Positions 27,513 through 36,193 of a stretch of 64,000 bases of DNA are shown here, in pieces. The notes below the pieces were generated by a model. It did no database searches. It was not told where the DNA came from and saw nothing but the letters and a program-made list of their open reading frames with translations. Origin of the DNA: Massilia sp. NR 4-1 (GTDB lineage: Bacteria > Pseudomonadota > Gammaproteobacteria > Burkholderiales > Burkholderiaceae_D); the NCBI RefSeq assembly GCF_001191005.1, contig NZ_CP012201.1, positions 3,410,001-3,474,000 of the forward strand, given 5' to 3'. The translations under genes were made by a program, and so were the position numbers. How positions within the stretch are numbered: position 1 is the stretch's first letter; the number at the start of each line of letters is the position of its first letter.

Positions 27513-28619
27513 CTAGTAGCGTCCATTCTCCAGGTCTTCCAGCCGCTGCAAAGCACGCTGCACCTCGCCCAGCGCATCGGCCACCGGCGGGTGGTTCTGC
27601 AAGGCGAATTGCCGCCGCTGGAGCAGCTTGTCGCGCAAGCCGGCAATGCTGCCGTACACGCGCAAGACCTGGGTCGCCGCCAGGACCGGCCCCTTCGGCT
27701 TGCCGTACAGTTCCTTGAGCGTGGCGAAATCCCCTTTTGAGGGCGCAATGACATCCTTGTCCCGGCGGCAGGGATTCACTTCGGGCGGCCTTTGCACGTA
27801 ATACTTGGCTGCGAAGTTGTACTGCATGATGGATAACTTATCGTATCCGCCCACCGTCTGGTAGCGGATGGTCAGATCGGTGAGCGGGGCCAGATTCAGC
27901 GCGGCATCCGGCTTGCTCCATCCCTGGTCGCTGGCCAGCGTATCGATGTCGATCCAGCCCGCGCAGACCTTGGCTTGAAACTCATGCAGCAGGCCCAGGG
28001 CATGGCCAAATTCATGGCCCACCGTGAAGTCCAGCTGGTCCAGATCGTTCAACGCAAGCTTGCCGGCCGCCTCCGGCAAATTCACGGTGACATCGTAGCG
28101 CACGTCCCTGCCCTCCCCTATGGGCGGGAAATTGCCTTGGCGTCCGATCAGCGACCAGTTGCCATTGCGTTCCTGCCCCGGGAAGTAGCGCAGGGCCGCA
28201 TCCTGGCCGTTCAGCGAAACCCGGATATCGGCCGTATTGGCGTTGACGCAGCGGCGCGTCTTGCCGGACGCCTCGTAGAAGTCGAGCGCGATGCGCGATG
28301 CGCTGTTCCAGCGCTGCGCGCTTTTGGCCACCGCCAGGCGCGCCGCTTCCTCGCCATTCCAGAAACACACGGAGATTCTCTCGCTGGTCCACAGCGCGGA
28401 ATTTTGGGCGATCGATCGGGCGGCGGCGATGCTTTCCACGAAAAAGCCGGACTTTTCCGTATTGCGATCGGCCACGGCAATGGCATCCAGGATCAGGCGC
28501 TCAAACACGCCGGCGGGATTGACGGGCAGCACGCTATCGCTGGCCTGGCAAGACGCTGCGCACAGCAGCAGCATGCCGGCCAGGGGCCGCAATGCGGCCG
28601 GCATCCTGCGCACGGTCAT
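27513..28619 (-). CDS. Secreted astacin-like zinc metalloprotease
   Basis: The 368-residue protein has an N-terminal hydrophobic signal segment (about 8-25). A metzincin zinc signature follows, H202-E-F-G-H206-A-L-G-L-L-H212-E, with a downstream Met-turn S263-I-M-Q-Y267. The HExxHxxGxxHE and SxMxY pairing is like astacins or related M12/M57 proteases. A C-terminal helical extension follows (about 320-368). It overlaps the upstream lipoprotein gene by 4 bases (ATGA), so the two are coupled. Cellular location is envelope or secreted; the target is unknown. Confidence 0.8.
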   Translation of the reverse strand: MTVRRMPAALRPLAGMLLLCAASCQASDSVLPVNPAGVFERLILDAIAVADRNTEKSGFFVESIAAARSIAQNSALWTSERISVCFWNGEEAARLAVAKSAQRWNSASRIALDFYEASGKTRRCVNANTADIRVSLNGQDAALRYFPGQERNGNWSLIGRQGNFPPIGEGRDVRYDVTVNLPEAAGKLALNDLDQLDFTVGHEFGHALGLLHEFQAKVCAGWIDIDTLASDQGWSKPDAALNLAPLTDLTIRYQTVGGYDKLSIMQYNFAAKYYVQRPPEVNPCRRDKDVIAPSKGDFATLKELYGKPKGPVLAATQVLRVYGSIAGLRDKLLQRRQFALQNHPPVADALGEVQRALQRLEDLENGRY

Positions 28620-29515
28620 TTATCGGCCCCTTTGATGGCCTCCGCCTGCTTGAGCAGCTCCGTCATCGCCGCCACGCCCGCCAGCGGGTCCGCCGTGCCA
28701 TCCGTCTTGACAGAGACCCCGCATTCCGAATGCATGGTGATGACGCCCTTGAACGGATAGTGCACATACTGCAGGAAGTCGGGATCGGCCACGCGGACGA
28801 TTTTGACCAGCGGCTGCCGGTTCGCATCCGGATAGCGGACCGTGATGGTGGCGCTGCGGCAGGCCGAATAGAAATACGCGCTGGTTTTTTTGCCCCAGGG
28901 GTAATCCTCCACGGGAATCGCATCGAGCGGCACACCCTGCAGAGTCACCGTAATGCAAGCGCTGGCCGGATTGCTTTTATCGAAGCGCGCGGTAAACGAC
29001 TGCGAAGCTTTTTGCTTCAGCGCCGAGCTCAGATCGACCGTGGCGACTTCGCCCAGTTTGACGCTGCAGGATTCGGCGCCGGCCGCTTGCGGCTGCGATG
29101 AAGGCGCGGCCAGGGCGACCGCTTTCGCCACCAGGCCACCGACGGCGGTGATGGTGTCTTTCAGATTGTCCTTGGTTTCGCTGCCGCCGCTCGCATAGCG
29201 TTCGCTGTTCTCCGGCTTGGTGATGGTGATCTTGGTGGTGTTGAGCAGATTATTGACCGGTTCGATGCCGATCTTGAAATCGCGGAATTCGGTGGGCGTG
29301 GAGGCGATGACGTAGGTCAGCGGGCCGGGCTTCTGCGGATCCTTGGGTTCCTGCACGCTGACGCTGACCACGGAGGCGTTGCGGTAATAGGAGTCGGCGA
29401 TGTTTTCCTTGTAGGCCGCCGGCGTGCTGCTGTCGATCTTATGGTAGACCAGCTCGGGTTTCGCCGCACAGCCAGCCAATACGCAGCTTCCCAGTACACA
29501 ATAAATTCGTTTCAT
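28616..29515 (-). CDS. Lipoprotein of unknown function coupled to a metalloprotease
   Basis: The 299-residue protein starts with a lipoprotein signal peptide (MKRIYCVLGSCVLAGCAAKP, lipobox LAGC with Cys16). The mature part has no family I recognise. It shows repeated short beta-like segments, a central low-complexity region (about 110-150) and cysteines near 148, 187, 217 and 268. The preceding gap has an AT-rich leader; the stop overlaps the start of the metalloprotease. It is likely an accessory, anchor or inhibitor of that protease. Confidence 0.75.
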   Translation of the reverse strand: MKRIYCVLGSCVLAGCAAKPELVYHKIDSSTPAAYKENIADSYYRNASVVSVSVQEPKDPQKPGPLTYVIASTPTEFRDFKIGIEPVNNLLNTTKITITKPENSERYASGGSETKDNLKDTITAVGGLVAKAVALAAPSSQPQAAGAESCSVKLGEVATVDLSSALKQKASQSFTARFDKSNPASACITVTLQGVPLDAIPVEDYPWGKKTSAYFYSACRSATITVRYPDANRQPLVKIVRVADPDFLQYVHYPFKGVITMHSECGVSVKTDGTADPLAGVAAMTELLKQAEAIKGADK

Positions 29516-29632
29516 TGCATTTCCCCCCAGTAAGTTGGTCCAAAACGCAGCCAGAAACTAGCGTTTTGAAAGATGTTTTTTTACAAACAGTGCAACTTGC
29601 GGGAGTATGCGACAAGATGAGATGCATAGACG

Positions 29633-29658
29633 AAATTGCTTATTATTTATAGCAATTT
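29633..29658. promoter_or_regulatory. AT-rich inverted repeat upstream of the lipoprotein operon
   Basis: AAATTGCT (29633-29640) and AGCAATTT (29651-29658) form a perfect 8-base inverted repeat around TATTATTTAT, about 118 bases upstream of the lipoprotein start. It could be an operator or a weak hairpin. No T run follows. Confidence 0.35.
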
Positions 29659-29757
29659 GTTGTCATATAAATACATATTGGCTATGCCGGCGCTGGCCTG
29701 AAGACCAGGCGGCGGGAGAAGCGGCGGCGGCCGTTTCTCCGCGCGGGGGACTACAAA

Positions 29758-30261
29758 TTACAGCTGGCCCAGCATGGTTTCGGCGTTCGACACTTCGAAC
29801 TTGCCGCCCTGCTCGACGTTGAGCTGCTTGACCACGCCGTCTTCCACCAGCAGCGAGTAGCGCTGCGAGCGGGTGCCCATGCCGAATTTGCTGAAGTCGG
29901 CGTCCAGGCCCAGTGCCTTGGAGTAGGCGGCATTGCCGTCGGCCATCATGCGCACGATGCCGGTGGCTTTCTGGTCGCGGCCCCAGGCGCCCATCACGAA
30001 GGCGTCGTTGACCGAGATGCACCAGATCTCATCCACGCCCTTGGCTTTCAGCTCGGCGGCGTGCTTGACATAGCCCGGCACGTGCTGGGCCGAACAGGTT
30101 GGGGTGTAGGCGCCTGGCAGGCCGAAGATGGCGATCTTCTTGCCTTTGACCAGATCCTGCACATTGAAGGTGTTCGGACCCAGGGCGCAACCCTCGGTTT
30201 CGGTTTCGATAAATTCAGACAGGCTGCCTTCCGGCAGGGTGTCGCCGATCTTGATGGTCAT
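29758..30261 (-). CDS. Peroxiredoxin (Prx5-like, thiol peroxidase)
   Basis: This 167-residue cytoplasmic peroxidase has the peroxidatic cysteine in PGAYTPTCSAQH (PxxxTxxC motif) and a second cysteine in DEIWCISVND. It is of the Prx5/hybrid type that reduces peroxides with glutaredoxin or thioredoxin. The start at 30261 is chosen for AGAGGAG upstream; the frame is open further 5' but without similarity. It lies between ftsZ and lpxC as in other betaproteobacteria. A hairpin-T6 terminator lies 30 bases before its ATG. Confidence 0.92.
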   Translation of the reverse strand: MTIKIGDTLPEGSLSEFIETETEGCALGPNTFNVQDLVKGKKIAIFGLPGAYTPTCSAQHVPGYVKHAAELKAKGVDEIWCISVNDAFVMGAWGRDQKATGIVRMMADGNAAYSKALGLDADFSKFGMGTRSQRYSLLVEDGVVKQLNVEQGGKFEVSNAETMLGQL

Positions 30262-30290
30262 GGCGTGACTCCTCTTTTCTGGTGTGGAAA

Positions 30291-30312
30291 TAAAAAACCG
30301 CGCGGCGCGCGG
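30291..30312 (-). terminator. Terminator after ftsZ, in the leader of the peroxiredoxin gene
   Basis: CCGCGC (30298-30303) pairs with GCGCGG (30307-30312) around a GGC loop; on the minus strand it is followed by six Ts (30297-30292). It ends dcw transcription about 120 bases past ftsZ and lies just 30 bases before the peroxiredoxin ATG. Confidence 0.75.
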
Positions 30313-30430
30313 CATGCCCCGGCAGCAGTATGCCAGAGCCGAATAAAGTGTGCAGGAATGCCCGCGCCGCCGCGCCGCTCCGGGTAGGAAGCGGGCGGCG
30401 GCGCGGCCGACCGGGCCGGTCTAGTCCGGC

Positions 30431-31657
30431 TTAGTCAGCCTGCTTGCGCAGGAAGGCGGGAATGTCGTAGGTCTCCATGCCATTGTTTTGCAGCGCGCGC
30501 ACCTGTTCCGACGCGGATTCGCGGCGCCATACGGCCGGCGCTTTCATGCCGTCGAAAGCTTGCGCGCCGCCGCCGGTCAGGCCGCCTGCCGCGCCCATCG
30601 ACACGGAAGTGGTGGCCGTGCCGCCGCCCAGCGCTGCCGACGGGGTCAGCGGGCTGTTGTGGGTGCCGGTGCGCAGCACTTGCTGGGGCACCAGCTGCAC
30701 ATGCTTCTTGGCCTTGCCCAGGCCGGTCGCCACCACGGTGACGCGGATCGAATCGCCCATATCGTCGTCGTAGGCGATGCCTTGGGCGATCGACGCATCC
30801 GGTGCGGCGAAGGCGCGCACGGCGGCCATGACTTCCTTGATTTCCTTACCTTTCAGGCCACGGCTGGCGGTCACGTTGACCAGCACGCCGCGCGCGCCCG
30901 ACAGGTCGACGCCATCCAGCAGCGGCGACGCCACGGCCTGTTCGGCGGCGATGCGCGCGCGGTCCACGCCGGAGGCGGTGGCGGTGCCCATCATGGCCTT
31001 GCCCTGCTCGCCCATGATGGTCTTGACGTCGTTGAAGTCGACGTTGATATGGCCCGGCACATTGATGATCTCGGCGATGCCGGCAACGGCGTTGTTCAGC
31101 ACATCGTCGGCGTGCTGCAGCCACTCGATCAGGCTTTCGTCTTCGTAGATCTCTTCCAGCTTCTCGTTCAGGATCACGATCAGCGAGTCGACGTTCTGCG
31201 ACAGCTGCTCCAGGCCTTCTTCGGCGATGTCCATGCACTTCTGGCCTTCATGCGAGAACGGCTTGGACACCACGGCCACGGTCAGCGCGCCCAGGGACTT
31301 GGCCACTTCGGCCACGATCGGCGCGGCGCCGGTGCCGGTGCCGCCGCCCATGCCGGCGGCGATGAAGACCATGTGCGCGCCGCGCAGGGAGTCTTCGATG
31401 CGGGTGCGCGATTCCTCGGCCAGCTGGCGGCCGACGTCCGGCTTCATGCCGGCGCCCAGACCGCTCTCGCCGATCTGGATGATGTTGTTGGCCTTCGACG
31501 CGGACAATGCCTGCGCGTCGGTGTTGGCGGCGATGAATTCGACGCCGCTCATGCCCTTGTTGATCATGTGCTGGACCGCATTGCCGCCGGCGCCGCCAAC
31601 GCCGACAACCTTGATGACCGTTCCCAGTGCTGCGTTATCGACCATATCAAACTCCAT
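30431..31657 (-). CDS. ftsZ: Cell division GTPase FtsZ
   Basis: The 408-residue tubulin homologue forms the Z ring. It has the GVGGAGGNAV N-terminal loop, the tubulin signature GGGTGTG (about 108-114), NVDFNDVKT and a variable linker. The conserved C-terminal peptide (YDIPAFLRKQ) binds FtsA and other partners. AGGAG lies upstream of the ATG at 31657. It is the last gene of the dcw cluster; the 134-base gap to ftsA is AT-rich and may hold an additional promoter. Confidence 0.99.
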   Translation of the reverse strand: MEFDMVDNAALGTVIKVVGVGGAGGNAVQHMINKGMSGVEFIAANTDAQALSASKANNIIQIGESGLGAGMKPDVGRQLAEESRTRIEDSLRGAHMVFIAAGMGGGTGTGAAPIVAEVAKSLGALTVAVVSKPFSHEGQKCMDIAEEGLEQLSQNVDSLIVILNEKLEEIYEDESLIEWLQHADDVLNNAVAGIAEIINVPGHINVDFNDVKTIMGEQGKAMMGTATASGVDRARIAAEQAVASPLLDGVDLSGARGVLVNVTASRGLKGKEIKEVMAAVRAFAAPDASIAQGIAYDDDMGDSIRVTVVATGLGKAKKHVQLVPQQVLRTGTHNSPLTPSAALGGGTATTSVSMGAAGGLTGGGAQAFDGMKAPAVWRRESASEQVRALQNNGMETYDIPAFLRKQAD

Positions 31658-31791
31658 GATGTACTCCTAAAGAATGCGGTTTTCAAGCGCCAGTGCTCAT
31701 ATCGGTAGGAGAACTGGGGATTGAAAACTGCGTTTGTTTATCAATATCTCTTAAAGCTTTGCTCTTGTACTGCCCTGCCACTACAAAAAAA

Positions 31792-33024
31792 TCAGAAGTT
31801 CCCGAGGAACCATTCCTTCATGCGCTGCCAGACCGCCTTCACCGAACCGTCCTGGCGGGTCACGATGTGGCCGCGCAGGTATTGCTTCTTCGCTTCCTGC
31901 AGCAGGCCCAGGACCGTGGCGTAGCGCGGGCTGCGCACCACGTCGGCCAGCTGGCCGCGGTAGTCCGGCGTGCCCATGCGCGCCGGCTTGAGGAAGATGT
32001 CTTCCGCCATTTCGACCATGCCGGGCATGATGGAAGTGCCGCCGGTCAGCACGATGCCCGAGGACAGCACGCCTTCATAGCCGGACTCGCGCACCACCTG
32101 GTGCACCATGGCGAACAGCTCTTCCACGCGCGGCTCGATGACGGCAGCCAGCGCCTGGCGCGACAGATTGCGCGAACCGCGGTCGCCCAGGCCCGGCACT
32201 TCCAGATGTTCGCCGGGGTCGGCCAGCACCTGCTTGGCGACGCCGTAGCGGATCTTGATTTCCTCCGCTTCGGCCGTCGGCGTGCGCAGGGCCATGGCAA
32301 TATCGTTGGTGATCTGGTCGCCGGCAATCGGAATCACCGCCGTGTGGCGGATCGCGCCGTCCGAGAACACTGCAACGTCGGTGGTGCCGCCGCCGATATC
32401 GATCAGCACCACGCCCAATTCCTTCTCGTCGGTGGTGAGCACCGCGTCGGCCGAAGCCATCGGCTGCAGGATCAGGTCCGATACTTCCAGGCCGCAGCGG
32501 CGCACGCACTTGACGATGTTCTGCACCGCGCTCACGGCGCCGGTGACGATATGCACTTTCACTTCCAGGCGGATGCCGCTCATGCCGATCGGCTCGCGCA
32601 CGTCTTCCTGGCTGTCGACGATGAACTCCTGCGGCACGGTATGCAGCAGCTGCTGGTCGGTCGGGATGTTGACCGCCTTCGCCGTTTCGATCACGCGCGC
32701 CACGTCGGTCGCGGTGACTTCCTTGTCCTTGATGGCGACCATGCCGCTGGAATTGAAGCTGCGGATATGGCTGCCTGCGATGCCGGCATAGACATTGCGG
32801 ATCTTGCAGTCGGCCATCAGCTCCGCCTCCTCCAGCGCGCGCTGAATGGATTCGACCGTCGCCTCGATATTGACGACAACGCCCTTCTTCAAGCCCTTCG
32901 ATTCGTGCTGGCCCAGGCCAATTACTTCGTGGCGTCCATCGGCCATCACTTCGGCCACCACCGCCACCACCTTGGAGGTGCCGATGTCGAGGCCGACGAT
33001 CAGGTTTTTCGCGTCTTTAGTCAT
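31792..33024 (-). CDS. ftsA: Cell division protein FtsA
   Basis: This actin-like ATPase anchors FtsZ to the membrane. The 410 residues begin NLIVGLDIGTSKVVAVVAE and contain the ATPase phosphate loop LIDIGGGTTDVAVF and the LTGGTSIMPGMVEMAE motif. The C-terminal amphipathic membrane helix is present in VWQRMKEWFLGNF. Length is normal (about 410-420). It sits between ftsQ and ftsZ. Confidence 0.98.
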   Translation of the reverse strand: MTKDAKNLIVGLDIGTSKVVAVVAEVMADGRHEVIGLGQHESKGLKKGVVVNIEATVESIQRALEEAELMADCKIRNVYAGIAGSHIRSFNSSGMVAIKDKEVTATDVARVIETAKAVNIPTDQQLLHTVPQEFIVDSQEDVREPIGMSGIRLEVKVHIVTGAVSAVQNIVKCVRRCGLEVSDLILQPMASADAVLTTDEKELGVVLIDIGGGTTDVAVFSDGAIRHTAVIPIAGDQITNDIAMALRTPTAEAEEIKIRYGVAKQVLADPGEHLEVPGLGDRGSRNLSRQALAAVIEPRVEELFAMVHQVVRESGYEGVLSSGIVLTGGTSIMPGMVEMAEDIFLKPARMGTPDYRGQLADVVRSPRYATVLGLLQEAKKQYLRGHIVTRQDGSVKAVWQRMKEWFLGNF

Positions 33025-33056
33025 TTCCTATGCCTACTGTAAATTCACTCATTCTT

Positions 33057-33824
33057 TTATTTGCCGGTTTTCTTCTCGGCCGGGATTTTCAGTCCCGTCG
33101 CGCTCAAGGCCAGGCCGTTCTGGTAGCGCAAATCGATCGTTTCAATGTTCTGTACCCGGCTTGCCAGCTGCGGCCAGATGCCCACCAGCCGGTCCACCCT
33201 TTCCTTCAGCATGCTGTGGTGCTGCTCGCGGCCCAGCGCCACGCTCATGCCGTTGTCCAGCTTCACCGTCCAGGCATAGCGGCTCGACAGCGCCACGCTT
33301 TCCGGCGCCAGCTTGATCGGCTCGAACCACTTGCGCAGTTCGGCGTAGCGCGCCAGCACTTCCTTCTCGCTGCCGTCCGGTCCCGAGAACCCGGGCAGCT
33401 CGTGATCCTCTTCCGCCTCGGCCAGGTTGGCGGTGAACACATCGCCCTTGGTCGAGAGCAGGCGGCCATCCTCGCCCCAGGTGCCGAGCGCCTCGTGCTC
33501 TTCCAGCGCCACGATCAGCTGGTCAGGCCACTCGCGCCGCACGGTGGCGCGGCGCACCCATGGCACGGCTTCGAACACCTGGCGCACCGTCTCCAGGTTG
33601 GCGGTGAAGAAGTTGCCCCGGATGCGGCCTTGCGTGCCGTTGCGCAGGGTCAGGTGGTTCACATGCTTCAATTCCGTCTTGTCCAGCGTCTCAACGCGGA
33701 TGGTGCGCAAATCGAATACAGGACGCTGCGATACCCACCACACGCCGCCGGCCGCGCAGGCCAGCAGGGCCAGCGCAAACAAGCCGCTGGCGGTCGCGTT
33801 GAGGGCTTTCACGTCATGCCACAT
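33057..33824 (-). CDS. ftsQ: Cell division protein FtsQ
   Basis: This bitopic protein of the divisome core has 255 residues. It has a short cytoplasmic N-terminus, one membrane helix (about 12-30, ASGLFALALLACAAGGVWW), then the POTRA domain (about 38-108: FDLRTIRVETLDK, LRNGTQGRIRGNFFTANL) and the FtsQ beta domain. It starts 13 bases after ddl; the ddl stop TAG is part of its TAGGAG ribosome site. Confidence 0.95.
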   Translation of the reverse strand: MWHDVKALNATASGLFALALLACAAGGVWWVSQRPVFDLRTIRVETLDKTELKHVNHLTLRNGTQGRIRGNFFTANLETVRQVFEAVPWVRRATVRREWPDQLIVALEEHEALGTWGEDGRLLSTKGDVFTANLAEAEEDHELPGFSGPDGSEKEVLARYAELRKWFEPIKLAPESVALSSRYAWTVKLDNGMSVALGREQHHSMLKERVDRLVGIWPQLASRVQNIETIDLRYQNGLALSATGLKIPAEKKTGK

Positions 33825-33837
33825 CGTTCTCTCGCTC

Positions 33838-34800
33838 CTAGGCTTTCGCCAGTTTCAGGCGCGCCGCGCGCAGGATTTCCACGCACAGGTCTTCGTAACT
33901 CAGGCCGGTGGCGCGCGCCGCCATCGGCACCAGCGAGTGGCTGGTCATGCCGGGCGAGGTGTTCACCTCCAGCAGGAAAGGCTGCTTGTCGCTCTCGCGC
34001 AGCAGCACGTCGACGCGGCCCCAGCCCTCGCAGCCGACAGCGCGGTAGGCGGCCAGCGCCAGGCGCTGCATCTCGGCCTGCATGGCGGCGTCCAGCTGTG
34101 GCGGGCAGAAATACTGGGTGTCGTCGGTGAAGTACTTGTTCTGGTAGTCGTAATTGCCTTGCGGGGCGACGATCTCCACCACCGGCAGGGCGCGCGCCGT
34201 GGCGCCGCCGCCCAGCACGGCCACGGTGAATTCGCGGCCGCTGACGAAGCTCTCGGCCAGCACGGAGTCGTCCAGCGCGGCGGTGGCTTCATATACGGCC
34301 TGCATGTCGGCGGCGTCCGCAACCTTGGTGATGCCGATGGTCGAGCCTTCGTGCGGCGCCTTCATCATCAGCGGCAAGCCCAGTTCGGCCACCACCTGGG
34401 CCAGGTCGGAACCGGCGTCCAGCTGCGCGTAGCCGGGCGTCGGCAGGCCGGCTTTCACCCACAGATTCTTGGTGGTGATCTTGTCCATGCCCACGGCACT
34501 GGCCATCACGCCGCTGCCGGTGTAGGGAATGCCCAGCAGTTCCAGCGCGCCCTGGATGCTGCCGTCTTCGCCGTAGCGGCCATGCAGGGCGATGAAGACG
34601 CGGTCGAATTTTTCGGCCGCCAGTTCGGCCAGCGAACGCTCGCCGGTGTCGAACAGGTGGGCGTCGATGCCATGGCTTTGCAGCGCGGCCAGCACGCCGC
34701 TGCCCGACATTTTCGATACTTCGCGCTCGGCTGAGCGGCCGCCGTACAGCACGCCGACCTTGCCGAATGCTTGCGCTTCTTGTGCAGTAATCTTGTTCAC
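33838..34800 (-). CDS. ddl: D-alanine--D-alanine ligase
   Basis: The ATP-grasp enzyme joins two D-Ala for the peptidoglycan stem. The 320 residues include VLYGGRSAEREVSKMSG, GRYGEDGSIQGALELLGIPYTGSG, MKAPHEGSTIGITKV and FLLEVNTSPGMTSHSL. It starts with GTG (34800), 1 base after murC. It is the ddlB-type copy usual in dcw clusters; a second ddl elsewhere is possible. Confidence 0.97.
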   Translation of the reverse strand: MNKITAQEAQAFGKVGVLYGGRSAEREVSKMSGSGVLAALQSHGIDAHLFDTGERSLAELAAEKFDRVFIALHGRYGEDGSIQGALELLGIPYTGSGVMASAVGMDKITTKNLWVKAGLPTPGYAQLDAGSDLAQVVAELGLPLMMKAPHEGSTIGITKVADAADMQAVYEATAALDDSVLAESFVSGREFTVAVLGGGATARALPVVEIVAPQGNYDYQNKYFTDDTQYFCPPQLDAAMQAEMQRLALAAYRAVGCEGWGRVDVLLRESDKQPFLLEVNTSPGMTSHSLVPMAARATGLSYEDLCVEILRAARLKLAKA

Positions 34801-34801
34801 G

Positions 34802-36193
34802 TCAAACCTTTTGATACGTAGTCAGTTTGTTCGGCACGCCGCTGATCGAGCCCGCGCCCATGGTCAGCACAACGTCGCCGTCGCGCACCACATTCATAAT
34901 CGTTTCCGGCATATCGGCGATGTTCTCCACGAATACCGGTTCGGCCTTGCCGCGCGCGCGGATGGCGTGCGCCAGGGCGCGGCCGTCGGCAGCCACGATG
35001 GGCTGCTCGCCCGCCGCGTACACATCGGCCAGCACCAGCACATCGACGCTGCTCAGCACCTTGGCGAAGTCCTCGAACAGGTCGCGCGTACGGCTGTAGC
35101 GGTGCGGCTGGAAGGCCAGCACCAGGCGGCGGCCCGGATAGGCTGCGCGCGCGGCGGCCACCGTCACCTCGGTTTCGATCGGATGGTGGCCGAAATCATC
35201 CACCAGCGTAAAGCTGCCGCCGTTCGGGATCGCGATCTCGCCGTATTTGGTGAAGCGGCGGCCGACGCCGGCAAAACCGGCCAGGCCGGCTTGCGTGGCG
35301 CTGTCCTCGATGCCGATTTCGCGCGCGATGGCGACGGCCGAGCAGGCGTTCTGCACATTGTGCATGCCGGGCTGGTTCAGCACCACGTCCAGGTCGGCGT
35401 AGCCTTCCTGGATCACGGTGAAGTGCATCTGGGTGCCGACGGCGCGCGCGTTCACGGCGCGCACTTCGGCCTCCTCATGGAAGCCGTAGGTGGTGATCGG
35501 CTTGGTCACATGCGGGATGATGGCGCGCACATGGGCGTCGTCGATGCACAGCATGGCGCGGCCGTAGAACGGCAGGCGGTGCGTGAACTGCACGAAAGCC
35601 TGTTTGAGCTTTTCGAAATCGTGCTCGTAGGTTTCCATGTGGTCGGCGTCGATATTGGTGATCACCTCGATCATCGGCGACAGGTTCAGGAAGGAGGCGT
35701 CCGATTCATCCGCCTCGGCCACCAGATAGTCGCCGGTGCCCAGCTTGGCGTTGGCGCCGGCCGCGGTCAGGCGGCCGCCGATGACGAAGGTCGGATCGAG
35801 GCCGCCCTGGGCCAGCACCGAAGCCACCAGGCTGGTGGTGGTGGTCTTGCCGTGCGTGCCGGCGATGGCGATGCCGCGCTTCAGGCGCATCAGCTCACCG
35901 AGCATGACGGCGCGCGGCACCACCGGAATCTTGCGGCTGCGCGCGGCCACCACCTCGGGATTGTCTTCCTTGACGGCGGTGGAGGTGACGACGGCATCCG
36001 CCGCGCCGATATTGCCGGCGGCGTGGCCCTGGTGCACGGTGGCGCCCATATCGCTCAGGCGCTGGGTCACGGCATTGCTGCCCAGGTCCGAGCCGCTGAC
36101 GCTATAGCCCAGGGTCAGCAGCACCTCGGCGATGCCGCTCATGCCGCTGCCGCCGATGCCGACGAAGTGAATGTTTTTTACCTTGTGTTTCAT
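34802..36193 (-). CDS. murC: UDP-N-acetylmuramate--L-alanine ligase
   Basis: It adds L-Ala to UDP-MurNAc. The 463 residues start MKHKVKNIHFVGIGGSGMSG and contain the ATP loop GTHGKTTTTSLVASV, the N-x-D-x-D-H motif ITNIDADHMETY and the mur-ligase HNVQNACSAVA. It overlaps murG by 4 bases and is followed by ddl after 1 base. murB, which many bacteria keep next, is absent. Confidence 0.98.
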   Translation of the reverse strand: MKHKVKNIHFVGIGGSGMSGIAEVLLTLGYSVSGSDLGSNAVTQRLSDMGATVHQGHAAGNIGAADAVVTSTAVKEDNPEVVAARSRKIPVVPRAVMLGELMRLKRGIAIAGTHGKTTTTSLVASVLAQGGLDPTFVIGGRLTAAGANAKLGTGDYLVAEADESDASFLNLSPMIEVITNIDADHMETYEHDFEKLKQAFVQFTHRLPFYGRAMLCIDDAHVRAIIPHVTKPITTYGFHEEAEVRAVNARAVGTQMHFTVIQEGYADLDVVLNQPGMHNVQNACSAVAIAREIGIEDSATQAGLAGFAGVGRRFTKYGEIAIPNGGSFTLVDDFGHHPIETEVTVAAARAAYPGRRLVLAFQPHRYSRTRDLFEDFAKVLSSVDVLVLADVYAAGEQPIVAADGRALAHAIRARGKAEPVFVENIADMPETIMNVVRDGDVVLTMGAGSISGVPNKLTTYQKV

